This document shows positions 34,162 through 42,715 of a stretch of DNA of 64,000 nucleotides, in pieces. Under the pieces are notes generated by a model that was not told the origin of the DNA, did no database searches, and worked only from the letters and a program-made list of their open reading frames with translations. The stretch lies in NCBI RefSeq assembly GCF_014698755.1, contig NZ_JACJTO010000002.1, forward strand, positions 62,001 to 126,000, in the 5' to 3' direction. This DNA comes from Aphanizomenon flos-aquae FACHB-1287. GTDB lineage: Bacteria > Cyanobacteriota > Cyanobacteriia > Cyanobacteriales > Nostocaceae. Position 1 is the first letter of the stretch; each line of letters starts with the position of its first letter. A program made the position numbers and the translations under genes.

Positions 34162-34467
34162 ATAGCAGAAGTCAGGAGTTAGGAGTCAGGAGTCGGTAGG
34201 AAGGAAATTCGCATAAACTTAGCGGTTGCTATAACTTTAAAAGTTCTGTACCTCACAAATCGCTATCTGCTGGCACAGAGTTTTCAGTATGTTATACATT
34301 AGTTGTTCAACATATTTACTGAACCCCTAAAGTTTCTAAATGTTGAATCCCAATCCCTAATTCCCAATTTGAGAGAATAAAGATCAACATTTAGTTAAAT
34401 ATGTTCATGAATATTTGTAAACTGTTAGCAGTTGAGTAGCCAAGTGGCATATCATTAAGGATTGAAT
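34162..34467. other. Intergenic region upstream of cruF
   Basis: About 305 bases. It contains low-complexity tandem (agtcaggagttaggagtca) sequence near 34170-34195 and otherwise AT-rich DNA. I see no ORF or RNA gene; the cruF promoter should be here. Confidence 0.45.
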
Positions 34468-35376
34468 ATGAGACAACTTGTTATCGTTGAGCGCCTAAGC
34501 CTAATTGGTCATATCATTTCTATGGTATTTGGACTGGTGGGGATATTAATTGTTATTCCCAATGCCGAACTACTTGTCAGTCTATCAGAAGTCGGGCAGA
34601 CAGTCATGCAGTGGAGTATGGCAGGTGGTGGTGTGGTATACATGATTTTCGGGGCGTTGGGAGTGTTCCTATATGCTTATCGAACTTTGGGGCTGGCACG
34701 GGCTTTAGGATTTTTAATACCATCTTTATCAATTTCTCTCACCAGTGAATTATTAGGAACTAGTACAGGTTTTCCCTTTGGAGGCTATAGCTATTTGAGT
34801 GGCTTAGGTTATAAAATTTCTGGTTTAGTACCTTTTACAATTCCCCTTTCATGGTTTTATGTAGGATGTGTATCTTATGTGTTAGCGCGTGCGGGTTTAC
34901 AAGTAGATAAAAAACCCAGCTTGTTTCGTCAAATTGGTGCAGTTGTTTTAGGTGCTTTACTACTCACCTCCTGGGATTTTGTCCTTGACCCAGCCATGAG
35001 TCAAACTTCCCTGCCTTTCTGGTATTGGTACGAACCAGGCGCTTTCTTTGGTATGCCTTACCAAAACTTTGTCGGTTGGATGGGTACTGGTACTTTATTC
35101 ATGACTGTAGCGGCTTTATTATGGAGTCAAAACCCGATTAAATTAGACTCTTACCAATTGAATGTACCTTTATTAGTTTATTTAGGTAATTTCGGTTTTG
35201 CCACAGTGATGAGTTTAGCCGCTGGGTTTCCTATTCCGGTATTGCTAGGTATAGTGCTGGGTGTAGCTCCGGCTGTGCTTTTGTGGTCTAAAGGTTCTAG
35301 CGTACCTGCAACTGTGAATATTGAAGCAGCTAGTCAGGAAGTTGTGGTTAATAATGTGAAAGTTGCTTTGAAGTAG
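34468..35376 (+). CDS. cruF: Carotenoid 1',2'-hydratase-like protein CruF
   Basis: CruF is the gamma-carotene 1'-hydroxylase of the myxol/2-hydroxymyxol pathway. The 302-residue protein has about seven transmembrane segments, with the family motifs FPFGGYSY, PLSWFYVGC, and SWDFVLDPAMS. The ATG at 34468 follows AAGGA (34456-34460) by seven bases, so it is preferred to TTG at 34462, which is only one base away from that sequence. cruG, the next step, follows after the second copy of the 183-bp element. Chromosomal pairing of the two genes is usual. Confidence 0.88.
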   Translation: MRQLVIVERLSLIGHIISMVFGLVGILIVIPNAELLVSLSEVGQTVMQWSMAGGGVVYMIFGALGVFLYAYRTLGLARALGFLIPSLSISLTSELLGTSTGFPFGGYSYLSGLGYKISGLVPFTIPLSWFYVGCVSYVLARAGLQVDKKPSLFRQIGAVVLGALLLTSWDFVLDPAMSQTSLPFWYWYEPGAFFGMPYQNFVGWMGTGTLFMTVAALLWSQNPIKLDSYQLNVPLLVYLGNFGFATVMSLAAGFPIPVLLGIVLGVAPAVLLWSKGSSVPATVNIEAASQEVVVNNVKVALK

Positions 35377-35431
35377 GTAAGAGAGAAAAGGAAAGAGGGG
35401 AGGAAATTATTTACCTCTTTCCTAATTACAC

Positions 35432-35614
35432 GTTGACATACTCACCGACCTGAAGGTGCGGTGATTCTTGACACTTCAATGAAACACGCCACAAGTGGTC
35501 TTATCGTCCCTCCATGTCCGTTTAAAGTCTCCCAATGCCCTATGGCGACTATGACCAAATTTTAACATAAAGCCGTCCTAGAAGGACGGGGCTTGTGTCC
35601 CGTCTTTTCGGTCA
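35432..35614 (-). mobile_element. 183-bp IS200/IS605-like MITE, copy 2
   Basis: Identical to copy 3 (50771-50953) over all 183 bases that I compared. Both differ from copy 1 at about four or five bases. The element lies in the gap between cruF and cruG, with its hairpins intact. Its right end contains TTTTCGGTCA and the 5-base inverted ends TTGAC...GTCAA. It has no ORF that could encode a transposase. Confidence 0.75.
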
Positions 35615-35695
35615 AGTTCCTAGAATTTAAGTTAATTTACATAAATTGCGAGAAGATATAAACTAGCTAGTTTATAAAAAAAGTCAAGGTTAAAA

Positions 35696-36865
35696 TTGCT
35701 AAATATTATTCCTCTCCTCCTGCTACTGGTTCAAGTCCCCGCCACGGCGATTTTACTTTCCCGCTTACTCAAAGGTCCAGGACGTTATCCAGCCCTAGAA
35801 CCACAACAACCCACACCAGAACTTTTAGGTACAGTTAGCGTGGTTGTACCGACGTTAAATGAAGCATTACGAATTAGTCCGCTGTTAGCAGGTTTGAGTA
35901 GCCAAAGTTACGAAGTTCGAGAAATTATTGTTGTTGATAGTAAGTCGCAAGATGGCACTCCAGACCTCGTAAAAACCGCAGCAATAACAGACCCCCGCTT
36001 TCGGGTGATGACAGATGACCCTTTACCTGCCGGCTGGGTTGGTCGTCCTTGGGCTTTACATAATGGGTTTTTATTTACTTCGGAGGGTAGTGAGTGGTTT
36101 TTGGGAATGGATGCAGATATTCAACCCCACCCTGGTTTAGTGGCGAGTTTGGTGAAAACTGCGATCGCTCAAGGTTATGATTTAGTATCTTTATCACCGC
36201 AATTTATTCTCAAATATCCGGGAGAATGTTTATTACAACCGGCTTTGTTGATGACATTACTGTATAGATTTGATCCTACGGGTATTTATACTGAACAACC
36301 AGAACGGGTCATGGCTAATGGCCAGTGTTTTTTGTGTCGTCGGTCTGTGTTAAAGGCTGTGAATGGTTACAGCAGCGCTAAAGGTTCTTTTTGTGATGAT
36401 GTCACCTTAGCCCGGAATATTGCCTCTAATGGCTTTAAAGTGGGCTTTTTAGACGGAGCAAAGGTGTTAAAGGTGCGAATGTATGAAGGGGCTTTAGAAA
36501 CCTGGAAAGAATGGGGACGTAGCCTAGATTTGAAAGACGCAACTTCCCGCGCTCAGGTTTGGGGTGATTTATGGTTATTGTCTGCGGTACAGGGTTTACC
36601 CTTATTGATTTTACTGGGTTATTTCCTGTTTCCCCCTTTGCTTCTCTCACTGCCGGCACTGCTATTGTTAGAATTAAATATATTTTTGGTAGTGATTCGT
36701 TTTGCTTTATTATTAGCGATCGCTCCCTCTTATGATCGTCAAGATGCTAATGGTGGTTGGTTATTCTGGCTTTCTCCTTTAGCTGACCCCCTAGCGGTGT
36801 TGCGAATCTTTTTATCTGCACTCCGCACTCCCAAAGAATGGCGCGGGCGGAAATATGGTGATTAA
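35696..36865 (+). CDS. cruG: Glycosyltransferase family 2, CruG-like
   Basis: CruG adds a 2'-O-sugar to myxol to give a myxoxanthophyll. The 389-residue protein has an N-terminal membrane segment (1-20), a GT2 Rossmann-like domain (VVVPTLNEALR; DxD-type GMDADIQPHPG; RRSVLKAVNGY) and C-terminal transmembrane segments (about 300-365). Start is TTG at 35696, with a weak AAGG about nine bases upstream; no ATG fits. The MITE between cruF and cruG does not disturb the frame. Confidence 0.85.
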   Translation: MLNIIPLLLLLVQVPATAILLSRLLKGPGRYPALEPQQPTPELLGTVSVVVPTLNEALRISPLLAGLSSQSYEVREIIVVDSKSQDGTPDLVKTAAITDPRFRVMTDDPLPAGWVGRPWALHNGFLFTSEGSEWFLGMDADIQPHPGLVASLVKTAIAQGYDLVSLSPQFILKYPGECLLQPALLMTLLYRFDPTGIYTEQPERVMANGQCFLCRRSVLKAVNGYSSAKGSFCDDVTLARNIASNGFKVGFLDGAKVLKVRMYEGALETWKEWGRSLDLKDATSRAQVWGDLWLLSAVQGLPLLILLGYFLFPPLLLSLPALLLLELNIFLVVIRFALLLAIAPSYDRQDANGGWLFWLSPLADPLAVLRIFLSALRTPKEWRGRKYGD

Positions 36866-37012
36866 TGCCATTTAGGGTGTTGACTGAGGGTATCGCTCTT
36901 TATCTGATTGGGGAGAGCGATCGTATTTATTAGAAAGTATCTTGGTTCTTAAAGACCACAGGCTATATAATTAGTATATCTTATCTGTAAATTCTCTACA
37001 TTTATTTGCTCT

Positions 37013-37266
37013 ATGGATTTATTAAACATCCGCACCAAAGTAATCACAGAAATTAATCTCATTCCCGAAGATAAATTAGAAGAATTATATAATTTTATTC
37101 ATTATTGGCGATTGAATGGAGAATCATCTCCAGGTTCACTAGAACAAACTATGCAGTTTGCTGGCTGTTGTCAGATGAAACATTTGCTAATTTCAGTGAA
37201 GAAATCAACATCCGTCGTCAACAGGCATTTTTTGAAAGGAGAAGTGATGAAACCAGCTTTGATTGA
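37013..37266 (+). pseudogene. VapB-type antitoxin, frameshifted
   Basis: The first 54 codons give MDLLNIRTKVITEINLIPEDK and LEELYNFIHYWRL, typical of the cyanobacterial VapB-like family (DUF2281). After FAGC the frame shifts; adding one G near 37170 restores W then SDETFANFSEEINIRRQQAFFERR and a normal stop TGA at 37264. So a single-base deletion, if real and not a sequencing error, disables the antitoxin. As it stands the frame runs on into the toxin fragment to give a 106-residue chimera. Confidence 0.7.
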
Positions 37267-37333
37267 TACCAATATCTTATCATTATCACAACAGGAACTC
37301 ATCCAGCCGTCAATTTTTCCGATAAGTGCTTAA
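37247..37333 (+). pseudogene. VapC-type PIN toxin, truncated start
   Basis: ATG at 37247 overlaps the antitoxin's correct end, the normal vapBC layout. It begins MKPALIDTNILSL, the PIN active-site strand with the first Asp, then continues into unrelated residues and stops at 37333. About 110 residues of the toxin are gone. The toxin therefore is inactive. Confidence 0.75.
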
Positions 37334-37377
37334 ATACCCAAAGTTCAGGAGATTAAAAAAGGAGATAATTAATCATC

Positions 37378-37635
37378 ATGGAAACATCAATCAGTATTAA
37401 TCCAGCTTATGAAGAAATAATCAACTTTCTCGCTGCTGGCATAACATCTCAAAGTTTAGTTGAATTTCAAGTATCAGAAACAGTAAAAGAAAGAGTATCT
37501 GATTTGATTTTTCGAGAAAAAACTGATGGAATTTCTTCAGAGGAAAAATCAGAATTAGATCATTATTTGATTCTAGAACATTTATTAAGACTAGCAAAAG
37601 CTAGGGCTTATGATTTTATTCACGAAAAGGCTTAA
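37378..37635 (+). CDS. Small protein paired with HNH endonuclease
   Basis: The 85-residue protein is acidic and helical, with a VSETVKERVSDLIFREK and a DHYLILEHLLRLAKARAYDFI segment. I cannot name a family, but such a short gene right before the same HNH gene is frequent in cyanobacteria. The two genes are nine bases apart, so they are probably co-translated. It may be an antitoxin or an adaptor of the nuclease; that is inference. Start ATG follows GGAGAT. Confidence 0.6.
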   Translation: METSISINPAYEEIINFLAAGITSQSLVEFQVSETVKERVSDLIFREKTDGISSEEKSELDHYLILEHLLRLAKARAYDFIHEKA

Positions 37636-37644
37636 AATTCAATT

Positions 37645-38088
37645 ATGGAGCGTCCTTATTTAAATCTAGAACTTCGCCGTTTAGTTGCTCAAAGAGCAGA
37701 TAATTTATGTGAATATTGCCTGATTGCTGAACATGATACTATTTTAGGATGTGCCATTGATCATATTATTAGTATCAAACATGGTGGCTCATCAAATATA
37801 GATAATCTAGCTTATTGTTGTGTTTATTGTAATCGTTTTAAAGACAGTGATATCGGTTCAATTATTATAGATAAAAAAGAATTTGTGCGTTTTTATCATC
37901 CTCGTTGGGATAATTGGGGAGAACATTTTAAACTGAATAATTCTACTATTGAATCTCTCACAAATATAGGACAAGTGACGGCTAGAATTTTAGGGTTTAA
38001 TGATCAATCTCGTTTATTAGAACGTCAATTACTTATTGATAATAAAAAATATCCTTCTCTTTTGGCAATGAGAAGAATGAAGGATTAA
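37645..38088 (+). CDS. HNH endonuclease
   Basis: The 147-residue protein has the HNH fold: CEYC and CVYC zinc-like pairs surrounding IDHIISIKHGGSSNIDNLA (the DH with the following N), a ββα-metal motif that nicks or cleaves DNA. The C-terminal half has RFYHPRWDNWGEHF and an ILGFNDQSRLLERQ stretch, both frequent in this cyanobacterial group. ATG start. Often a mobile gene; no intron or phage gene is beside it. Confidence 0.85.
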   Translation: MERPYLNLELRRLVAQRADNLCEYCLIAEHDTILGCAIDHIISIKHGGSSNIDNLAYCCVYCNRFKDSDIGSIIIDKKEFVRFYHPRWDNWGEHFKLNNSTIESLTNIGQVTARILGFNDQSRLLERQLLIDNKKYPSLLAMRRMKD

Positions 38089-38472
38089 TGCAACGTCTTC
38101 CAGATTATTGAAATTGCGATAATTATGCTGGTGGTAAAATGAGTCGTTGGATCACTAATTCTGGATTGTCTAAGAATGGCCAGATAGAAACCCCTGAAAT
38201 TCCTTGACAGCATCGGGTTTCAACCAAGAATTGATTTCCTTTCGCTTGACAGGTCCGTTATGGTCAATGGTAAATCGAATTAGCAATACCTTGTCCAAAT
38301 TGAAAAAAGTCTTGATTTGTAGGTTGGGTTGAGGTACGTTCACGAAGTGTAGCGTATCCCTGCGGGAGCCGGAGGCATCAGCCATAACCCAACATGAGCG
38401 TCGGGTTGTGCTGTTGCTTAACCCGACCTACAAAAAATGGACAAGGTATTGATTTAGAGAGACTAATTAAAT
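38089..38472. other. Intergenic region: repeat element and possible coding remnant
   Basis: About 380 bases between the HNH gene and the amidase gene. On the minus strand 38170-38283 encodes about 38 residues (…RFTIDHNGPVKRKE…KPDAVKEFQGF…) that look like the end of a protein of unknown family; it has no start. Next to it lies an inverted-repeat element at 38284-38451. Confidence 0.45.
38284..38451. mobile_element. MITE-like element with 14-bp terminal inverted repeats
   Basis: A perfect 14-base terminal inverted repeat, CAATACCTTGTCCA at 38284-38297 and TGGACAAGGTATTG at 38438-38451, encloses 168 bases. Inside is another pair, GTAGGTTGGGTT at 38319 and AACCCGACCTAC at 38420 (one mismatch), and a GC-rich stretch typical of cyanobacterial dispersed repeats. 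No ORF. Confidence 0.65.
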
Positions 38473-38997
38473 TTAGATACCTAATGCAATCGCTTGTGCT
38501 ATTTTCTTTTGATTGTTATTATCTGACAAAAATTGTAGTTGTGTTGGATTACTAATAAACTCACACTCTACTAAAATAGCTGGCATTTCTGTCTCTCTTA
38601 ACACTTGAAAATTTGCTTCTTTAATTCCTCTATTTTTATGAGTTGAAAAAGTTGAAATCAAACTTTGTTGTACAGGTTCTGCTAGTTTTTTCCCTGCATT
38701 TGAATCAGTGAATATCCATGTTTCAATACCTTCCGCACTATTGCTGGTGGATGAATTACAGTGGATGCTAATAAAAATGTCTACATTCTTCTGATTTGCA
38801 AATGAAGCTCTAGTACCTAACGACACAGAAATATCTGTATCTCTTGTTAAGAAAACTGTATGTCCTTTTGCTTCCAGTTCTTTTTTTAAAAGTAAAGAAA
38901 TAGACAAGTTAACGTCTTTTTCATTCAATACAAATGGATCTTTTCCAATTGCTCCTGGATCTGTTCCACCGTGTCCTGGGTCAATACATACTTTCAT
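38473..38997 (-). CDS. N-acetylmuramoyl-L-alanine amidase (amidase_3)
   Basis: The 174-residue enzyme cleaves the amide bond between muramic acid and the stem peptide. It begins MKVCIDPGHGGTDPGAIG (first zinc His), then FISIHCNSS (His), and an E in LVECEFISN near the end; the layout is that of CwlD/AmiC catalytic domains. There is no signal peptide or cell-wall domain, which is unusual for an envelope enzyme and recalls phage endolysins. ATG start. It is separated from the membrane gene upstream by about 250 bases on the same strand. Confidence 0.88.
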   Translation of the reverse strand: MKVCIDPGHGGTDPGAIGKDPFVLNEKDVNLSISLLLKKELEAKGHTVFLTRDTDISVSLGTRASFANQKNVDIFISIHCNSSTSNSAEGIETWIFTDSNAGKKLAEPVQQSLISTFSTHKNRGIKEANFQVLRETEMPAILVECEFISNPTQLQFLSDNNNQKKIAQAIALGI

Positions 38998-39246
38998 TGT
39001 TTATGTTTTCTATTGTTAAGTTAACTGCTATAAAAATAATATAAAAAATGTATAATGTCAAGTTAATCGAACTATTAAATTATAAGAATCCGGTTTGATT
39101 GCTGAAGAAATCAAGTAATAATACTAATCCTATATCTTGGGAGATTATTTCTCTGTATTAAGAGATATAGGAGTTTGAATTTTGAACGCATACTGAAACA
39201 GAAAATACCGTTTTATAAGGATTTTATCTGCAATTTAGTTCAGAAA

Positions 39247-40011
39247 TCAGGTAGTAGTCGAGTTATTTATTTCCTTTTTATTTGGTTCATCTTTTGCTAT
39301 TTCTTTATCTTTTTGATTTTCTGTTGATCTAAGACCAAGATAACTTCCTGCGCTGACTCCTTGTAATGCTAGAAGTGATTCATCAAACTCTGGCATTCGA
39401 TTTTCTTTAATAACTTGAAAAATAAAGACAAATCCTATTACAATTGTCCACATAGCTGCCTGAAGTCGATGAAAATTAATTCCATTAAAATCATAAAGAA
39501 TATCCTTTACAAAATTTTTACTAGTTCTTCGAGTTCCTTTTCGTCCCTCCTCACCATTCTGACCATCAATGATAGAAGCAACAACTGCTGTTCCAGAATT
39601 GATTCCTAATAAGATAGTTGCTGAATAACTGAAGGTATCTGTGTATTTTCCGGTTACAGCATAAAGCCACAAATAAGCGCCAAGAATTAAAACTGTCCAG
39701 AACGCTAATTGTGTGAGTGATAAACTGAATGGATTCTCATTTTTCTTTGGTTTATCGTTTATTTCTTCAATCTTATTGTTCTTTGCATTATAGTAAACAC
39801 CTTTTATTCCTGGACTACGTAAAGCATCTATATTACAAACAAGCATCGCTGAAGAAATAACAAATATTATCCCACAAAACACAAATCGCCAGATACAGGT
39901 ATTTGATCTATTGTTTTGAGTATCTTGAGCGATTACTGCAAAGTTAATAAAAACAATTAAGAAAAAACTAGATAACAAAATAGTTGTAAATCTTTTTAAA
40001 GCTTTGTGCAT
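39247..40011 (-). CDS. Hypothetical membrane protein
   Basis: I do not recognise a named family. The 254-residue protein has about five membrane segments (near 8-28, 42-63, 100-120, 132-150, 190-208). A pattern (FHRLQAAMWTIVIG, MPEFDESLLALQGVSAGSYLG) recurs in bacterial membrane proteins of unknown role. It is transcribed in the same direction as the amidase, upstream of it. A holin-like pairing is possible but not supported by size. ATG start. Confidence 0.55.
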   Translation of the reverse strand: MHKALKRFTTILLSSFFLIVFINFAVIAQDTQNNRSNTCIWRFVFCGIIFVISSAMLVCNIDALRSPGIKGVYYNAKNNKIEEINDKPKKNENPFSLSLTQLAFWTVLILGAYLWLYAVTGKYTDTFSYSATILLGINSGTAVVASIIDGQNGEEGRKGTRRTSKNFVKDILYDFNGINFHRLQAAMWTIVIGFVFIFQVIKENRMPEFDESLLALQGVSAGSYLGLRSTENQKDKEIAKDEPNKKEINNSTTT

Positions 40012-40492
40012 TTACCTATGTCCTGGAATAAAAATATCAATTGAGAGTCACAGTCAAATCAAAAATCTCAAAAAAATGCGATCGTATTTGAAATTAAAGA
40101 CACTAGTAAACTCTTACAGAAATTCAAGTATCACTAAAATACACTTTGCCATCCCCCCAAAGCAATGGAAGTTTGCCAACTTAAGCAACGGAACTTAAGA
40201 ATCCTGACAAGCGATCGCTCCGACTCCTCTACCACAATCCTTTCAAGCGTTGAGACTGTAAGCAAATTAGACCGCAGAATTATTTCAAATTGTTAAAACT
40301 TCCCTTTTTTGCAAAATGTTGTATTGATAAACGCATCAATTAACTGCTATACTCTGTTCAATCTCCCATTTGTATCTTTACACTCTTGTCAGATTAATAC
40401 CGTTTTCCCGGAAATCAGTCATTTTTCCGGCGATTAAAGCTAATCCTTTAGCCCAATTCGGCTTTGCTTAAAACAATTTATATTTATCACTT
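40012..40492. other. Intergenic region upstream of the STAND gene
   Basis: About 480 bases with a HIP1 octamer near 40211. I see no protein with coding character. A short open frame at 40004-40198 is probably non-coding. Promoter signals cannot be assigned with confidence. Confidence 0.45.
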
Positions 40493-41857
40493 ATGGATCT
40501 ACCAAGAAAACGTAAACGTGGGACAATCCTCACCTTTCAAGGTTTAAATAAACTTGAGAAGGCGATAAAAATTAGGGAATATAGTGAAAATAACAGCAAG
40601 AGATTTACCCTGGATTATCTCAGTAGTCAGACTGGCTTAGACTCTCATACTTTATGCAAAATTTTTAACTGCAATGTCAGAGTTGATAAAAAGTCTCTAG
40701 TCAAATGCTTCAAAGCATTTAATCTGGTGCTAGAGGCTGATGATTATCAATCACCTCTTTCCGTCCCATTAGTCAAGCCAGAAACACACTCAACACAATT
40801 TATCCAACCTCTACAGCCTGAAATTCAGCCTCATGGGGATTATAATTTAGCCCCCAAGGTCTCCGTTTTCTATGGACGCACCGCCGAACTGGTAACATTG
40901 AACCAATGGATTCAGGTCAATCGCTGTCAATTAATCATGGTCTTAGGAATGGGAGGTATGGGTAAAACCAGCCTCATAGCCAAGTTAATGTCAGGTTTCA
41001 CCAACTCAGAATTTAAGTATGTCATCTGGAGATTCCTACGGAGCGCTTCGCTATCGCTTCATCACGCGCCAACAGTAGAAGAAACCTTAACTGATCTAAT
41101 TCACATCGTCTCACACCAGCAAGCCGTTGATTTACCAAAATTTCCAGATCAATTAATATCAAAGTTAATGCAGTATCTCCATCAAACTCGTTGCTTGCTG
41201 GTTCTGGATAATCTAGAATCTATTCTGCAATGGGGAGGAGGGGGATATTATCGGCCAGGGTTTGAAGGTTATGGACAACTGATTCGCACAATTGGGGAGT
41301 CTACCCACAAAAGTTGTTTAATTATCATCAGTCGAGAACCACCGATCGCATTCAGTGTCCTAGAGAAAAAAGCTAATTCAGTTAGATTACTGATCCTGAG
41401 AGGGTTGCTTCCTGAAGACGGACTCAAGATTTTCCAGTCAGAAGGCATTGACAAAACTCAAGCAGAATGGCAAATATTACATAATCACTATGGCGGAAAT
41501 CCCCTGATACTGAAAATTGTTATCACCATTATTCATTTTCTATTTTCTAGCAAAATTGATCTTTTTTTAGCCCAGGGTATCACCGTCTTTGGCGATATTT
41601 ACGATTTATTAGATCAACAATTTCAACGCTTATCAGATTTAGAAAAAACCGTGATCTATTCCTTAGCGATTCACCGCCAACCCCTATTCATGCCAGAATT
41701 AGTAAGGAAGATCATTTCTCCTGTCACTTCCCAAAACCTGTTAGCAACACTAGCAAACCTAAAATTGCGATCGCTGATTGAATGCAATTCTGATGGATTT
41801 ACAGTGCAAAACGATCTAAAAGAATATGTCACCAGTCAACTTATTACTAAACACTAG
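40493..41857 (+). CDS. STAND NTPase (NB-ARC type), truncated C-terminus
   Basis: The 454-residue protein has an N-terminal region of about 90 residues with a helix-turn-helix-like YLSSQTGLDSHTLCKIFN, then the NB-ARC ATPase: Walker A GMGGMGKTS at 152-160, Walker B CLLVLDN at 234-240, LIIISREPP (sensor), and GGNPLIL (GxP-like). STAND proteins act as switches in signalling or defence. Relatives in cyanobacteria carry WD40 or other repeats after this part; here it stops just after a short winged-helix region. The stop lies at the junction with an hsdS remnant. Probable truncated product. Confidence 0.75.
   Translation: MDLPRKRKRGTILTFQGLNKLEKAIKIREYSENNSKRFTLDYLSSQTGLDSHTLCKIFNCNVRVDKKSLVKCFKAFNLVLEADDYQSPLSVPLVKPETHSTQFIQPLQPEIQPHGDYNLAPKVSVFYGRTAELVTLNQWIQVNRCQLIMVLGMGGMGKTSLIAKLMSGFTNSEFKYVIWRFLRSASLSLHHAPTVEETLTDLIHIVSHQQAVDLPKFPDQLISKLMQYLHQTRCLLVLDNLESILQWGGGGYYRPGFEGYGQLIRTIGESTHKSCLIIISREPPIAFSVLEKKANSVRLLILRGLLPEDGLKIFQSEGIDKTQAEWQILHNHYGGNPLILKIVITIIHFLFSSKIDLFLAQGITVFGDIYDLLDQQFQRLSDLEKTVIYSLAIHRQPLFMPELVRKIISPVTSQNLLATLANLKLRSLIECNSDGFTVQNDLKEYVTSQLITKH
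41036..41064 (+). repeat. Short GC-rich in-frame insertion (small dispersed repeat)
   Basis: The sequence CTACGGAGCGCTTCGCTATC followed by GCTTC is a typical small dispersed repeat of Nostoc-type genomes. It adds about six residues (SASLSL) between WRFLR and HAPTVEE of the STAND protein, where other members read directly WRSLRNAP. It keeps the reading frame. Confidence 0.5.
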
Positions 41858-42167
41858 CATTATAAGATTTAGACCAAGAAATAACTTATATTTTTCTTTT
41901 ATGTATTTATATCTCAATTCAGAATATTTTCTTAGAACTCTTACAACAATGGCTACTGGTAGTATTCAAAAGAATTTTGGTCCAACACATTTAGAACAAA
42001 TTAGAGAACCTTTTGCTACAAGTGATGTATTATTAAAATTTTCTCAACTTACATTACCAACAATTAAAAAGACATTAATTAATCAAAAGCAAAATCAACA
42101 ACTAACCTAATTAAGAGATTGGTTACTTCCCATGTTAATGAACGGACAAATTACATTAAATAACTGA
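41841..42167 (+). pseudogene. Type I restriction specificity subunit (hsdS) remnant
   Basis: A frame encodes SIIRFRPRNN, then YLNSEYFLRTLTTMATGS, QKNFGPTHLEQI, KKTLINQKQNQQLT, then a TAA, and without interruption LRDWLLPMLMNGQITLNN and a final TGA at 42165. This is the C-terminal part of HsdS, with its coiled-coil and the ending LLPMLMNGQ. The first TAA is a probable CAA-to-TAA change. The 5' part is replaced by the STAND gene. No hsdM or hsdR is present. Confidence 0.75.
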
Positions 42168-42487
42168 AATTGCTAATTATTTAGTTAAAGCTGATAATAG
42201 GTAATTAGTGATAAAATCCCTGTTTTCATCCTGTATATCCTGATTCTGACAGTTTACCTAACTAATAACTTACGTTAAATATAAATTTTCAACTATACAA
42301 CATTTAGATAGTTGAGATTGTGCCAGTAAAATTAAAGAATTAACGAAAATTTCGAGTTTACAAATTAGGCTTTTTACGTTAGCATTAAATGAGGCAATAA
42401 ATAAATTCATTGTCAGGTCACAGATGCTATAATTGTATTATTCTGTGAAGAATTAAGAATTAAACCGCCGTTTTAATGGAGGATTTT
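42168..42487. other. Intergenic region upstream of the vapBC pair
   Basis: 320 AT-rich bases with no clear ORF. Short reading frames near 42300-42420 (LFTLALNEAINKFI in one frame) could be coding remnants but cannot be assigned. No repeat family member is visible. Confidence 0.4.
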
Positions 42488-42715
42488 ATGCAAGTTAAAA
42501 TTGAGTTACCTGATGAATTGGGAAAACAACTTTTGGAAATGCCTGATATGCAGCTATTAGTACAGAAAGCTGTGGAAAAAATGTTATTAGAAGAGCAACA
42601 AAAACAATCATCTCAATTATTAGTTGATATAGTTAATGATTTGCCTGAATTTCCAACTTTCAAAAATCAAGATCCGTTAAATTTACAAAGAGCATTACGC
42701 AATGAATGGGATTAA
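42488..42715 (+). CDS. VapB-type antitoxin
   Basis: From ATG 42488 the protein has 75 residues: MQVKIELPDELGKQLLEM, then a helix with VQKAVEKMLLEEQQKQ, typical of small VapB-like antitoxins. GGAGGA (42479-42483) five to eight bases upstream decides this start over the ATG at 42476. The C-terminus overlaps the vapC gene by 14 bases, so the two proteins are translationally coupled. It should repress its own promoter and block VapC. Confidence 0.8.
   Translation: MQVKIELPDELGKQLLEMPDMQLLVQKAVEKMLLEEQQKQSSQLLVDIVNDLPEFPTFKNQDPLNLQRALRNEWD

Noticed and set aside
34430-34460. A stretch AGCCAAGTGGC resembling a tRNA D-arm
   Set aside because: No matching acceptor stem, anticodon arm or T-arm follows; likely chance similarity upstream of cruF.
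35715-35740. A tRNA-like GGTTCAAGTCC sequence
   Set aside because: It lies inside the cruG coding frame and no cloverleaf can be formed around it.
40004-40198. Short plus-strand frame before the STAND gene
   Set aside because: No start context, no recognisable family, and low coding character; more probably intergenic.
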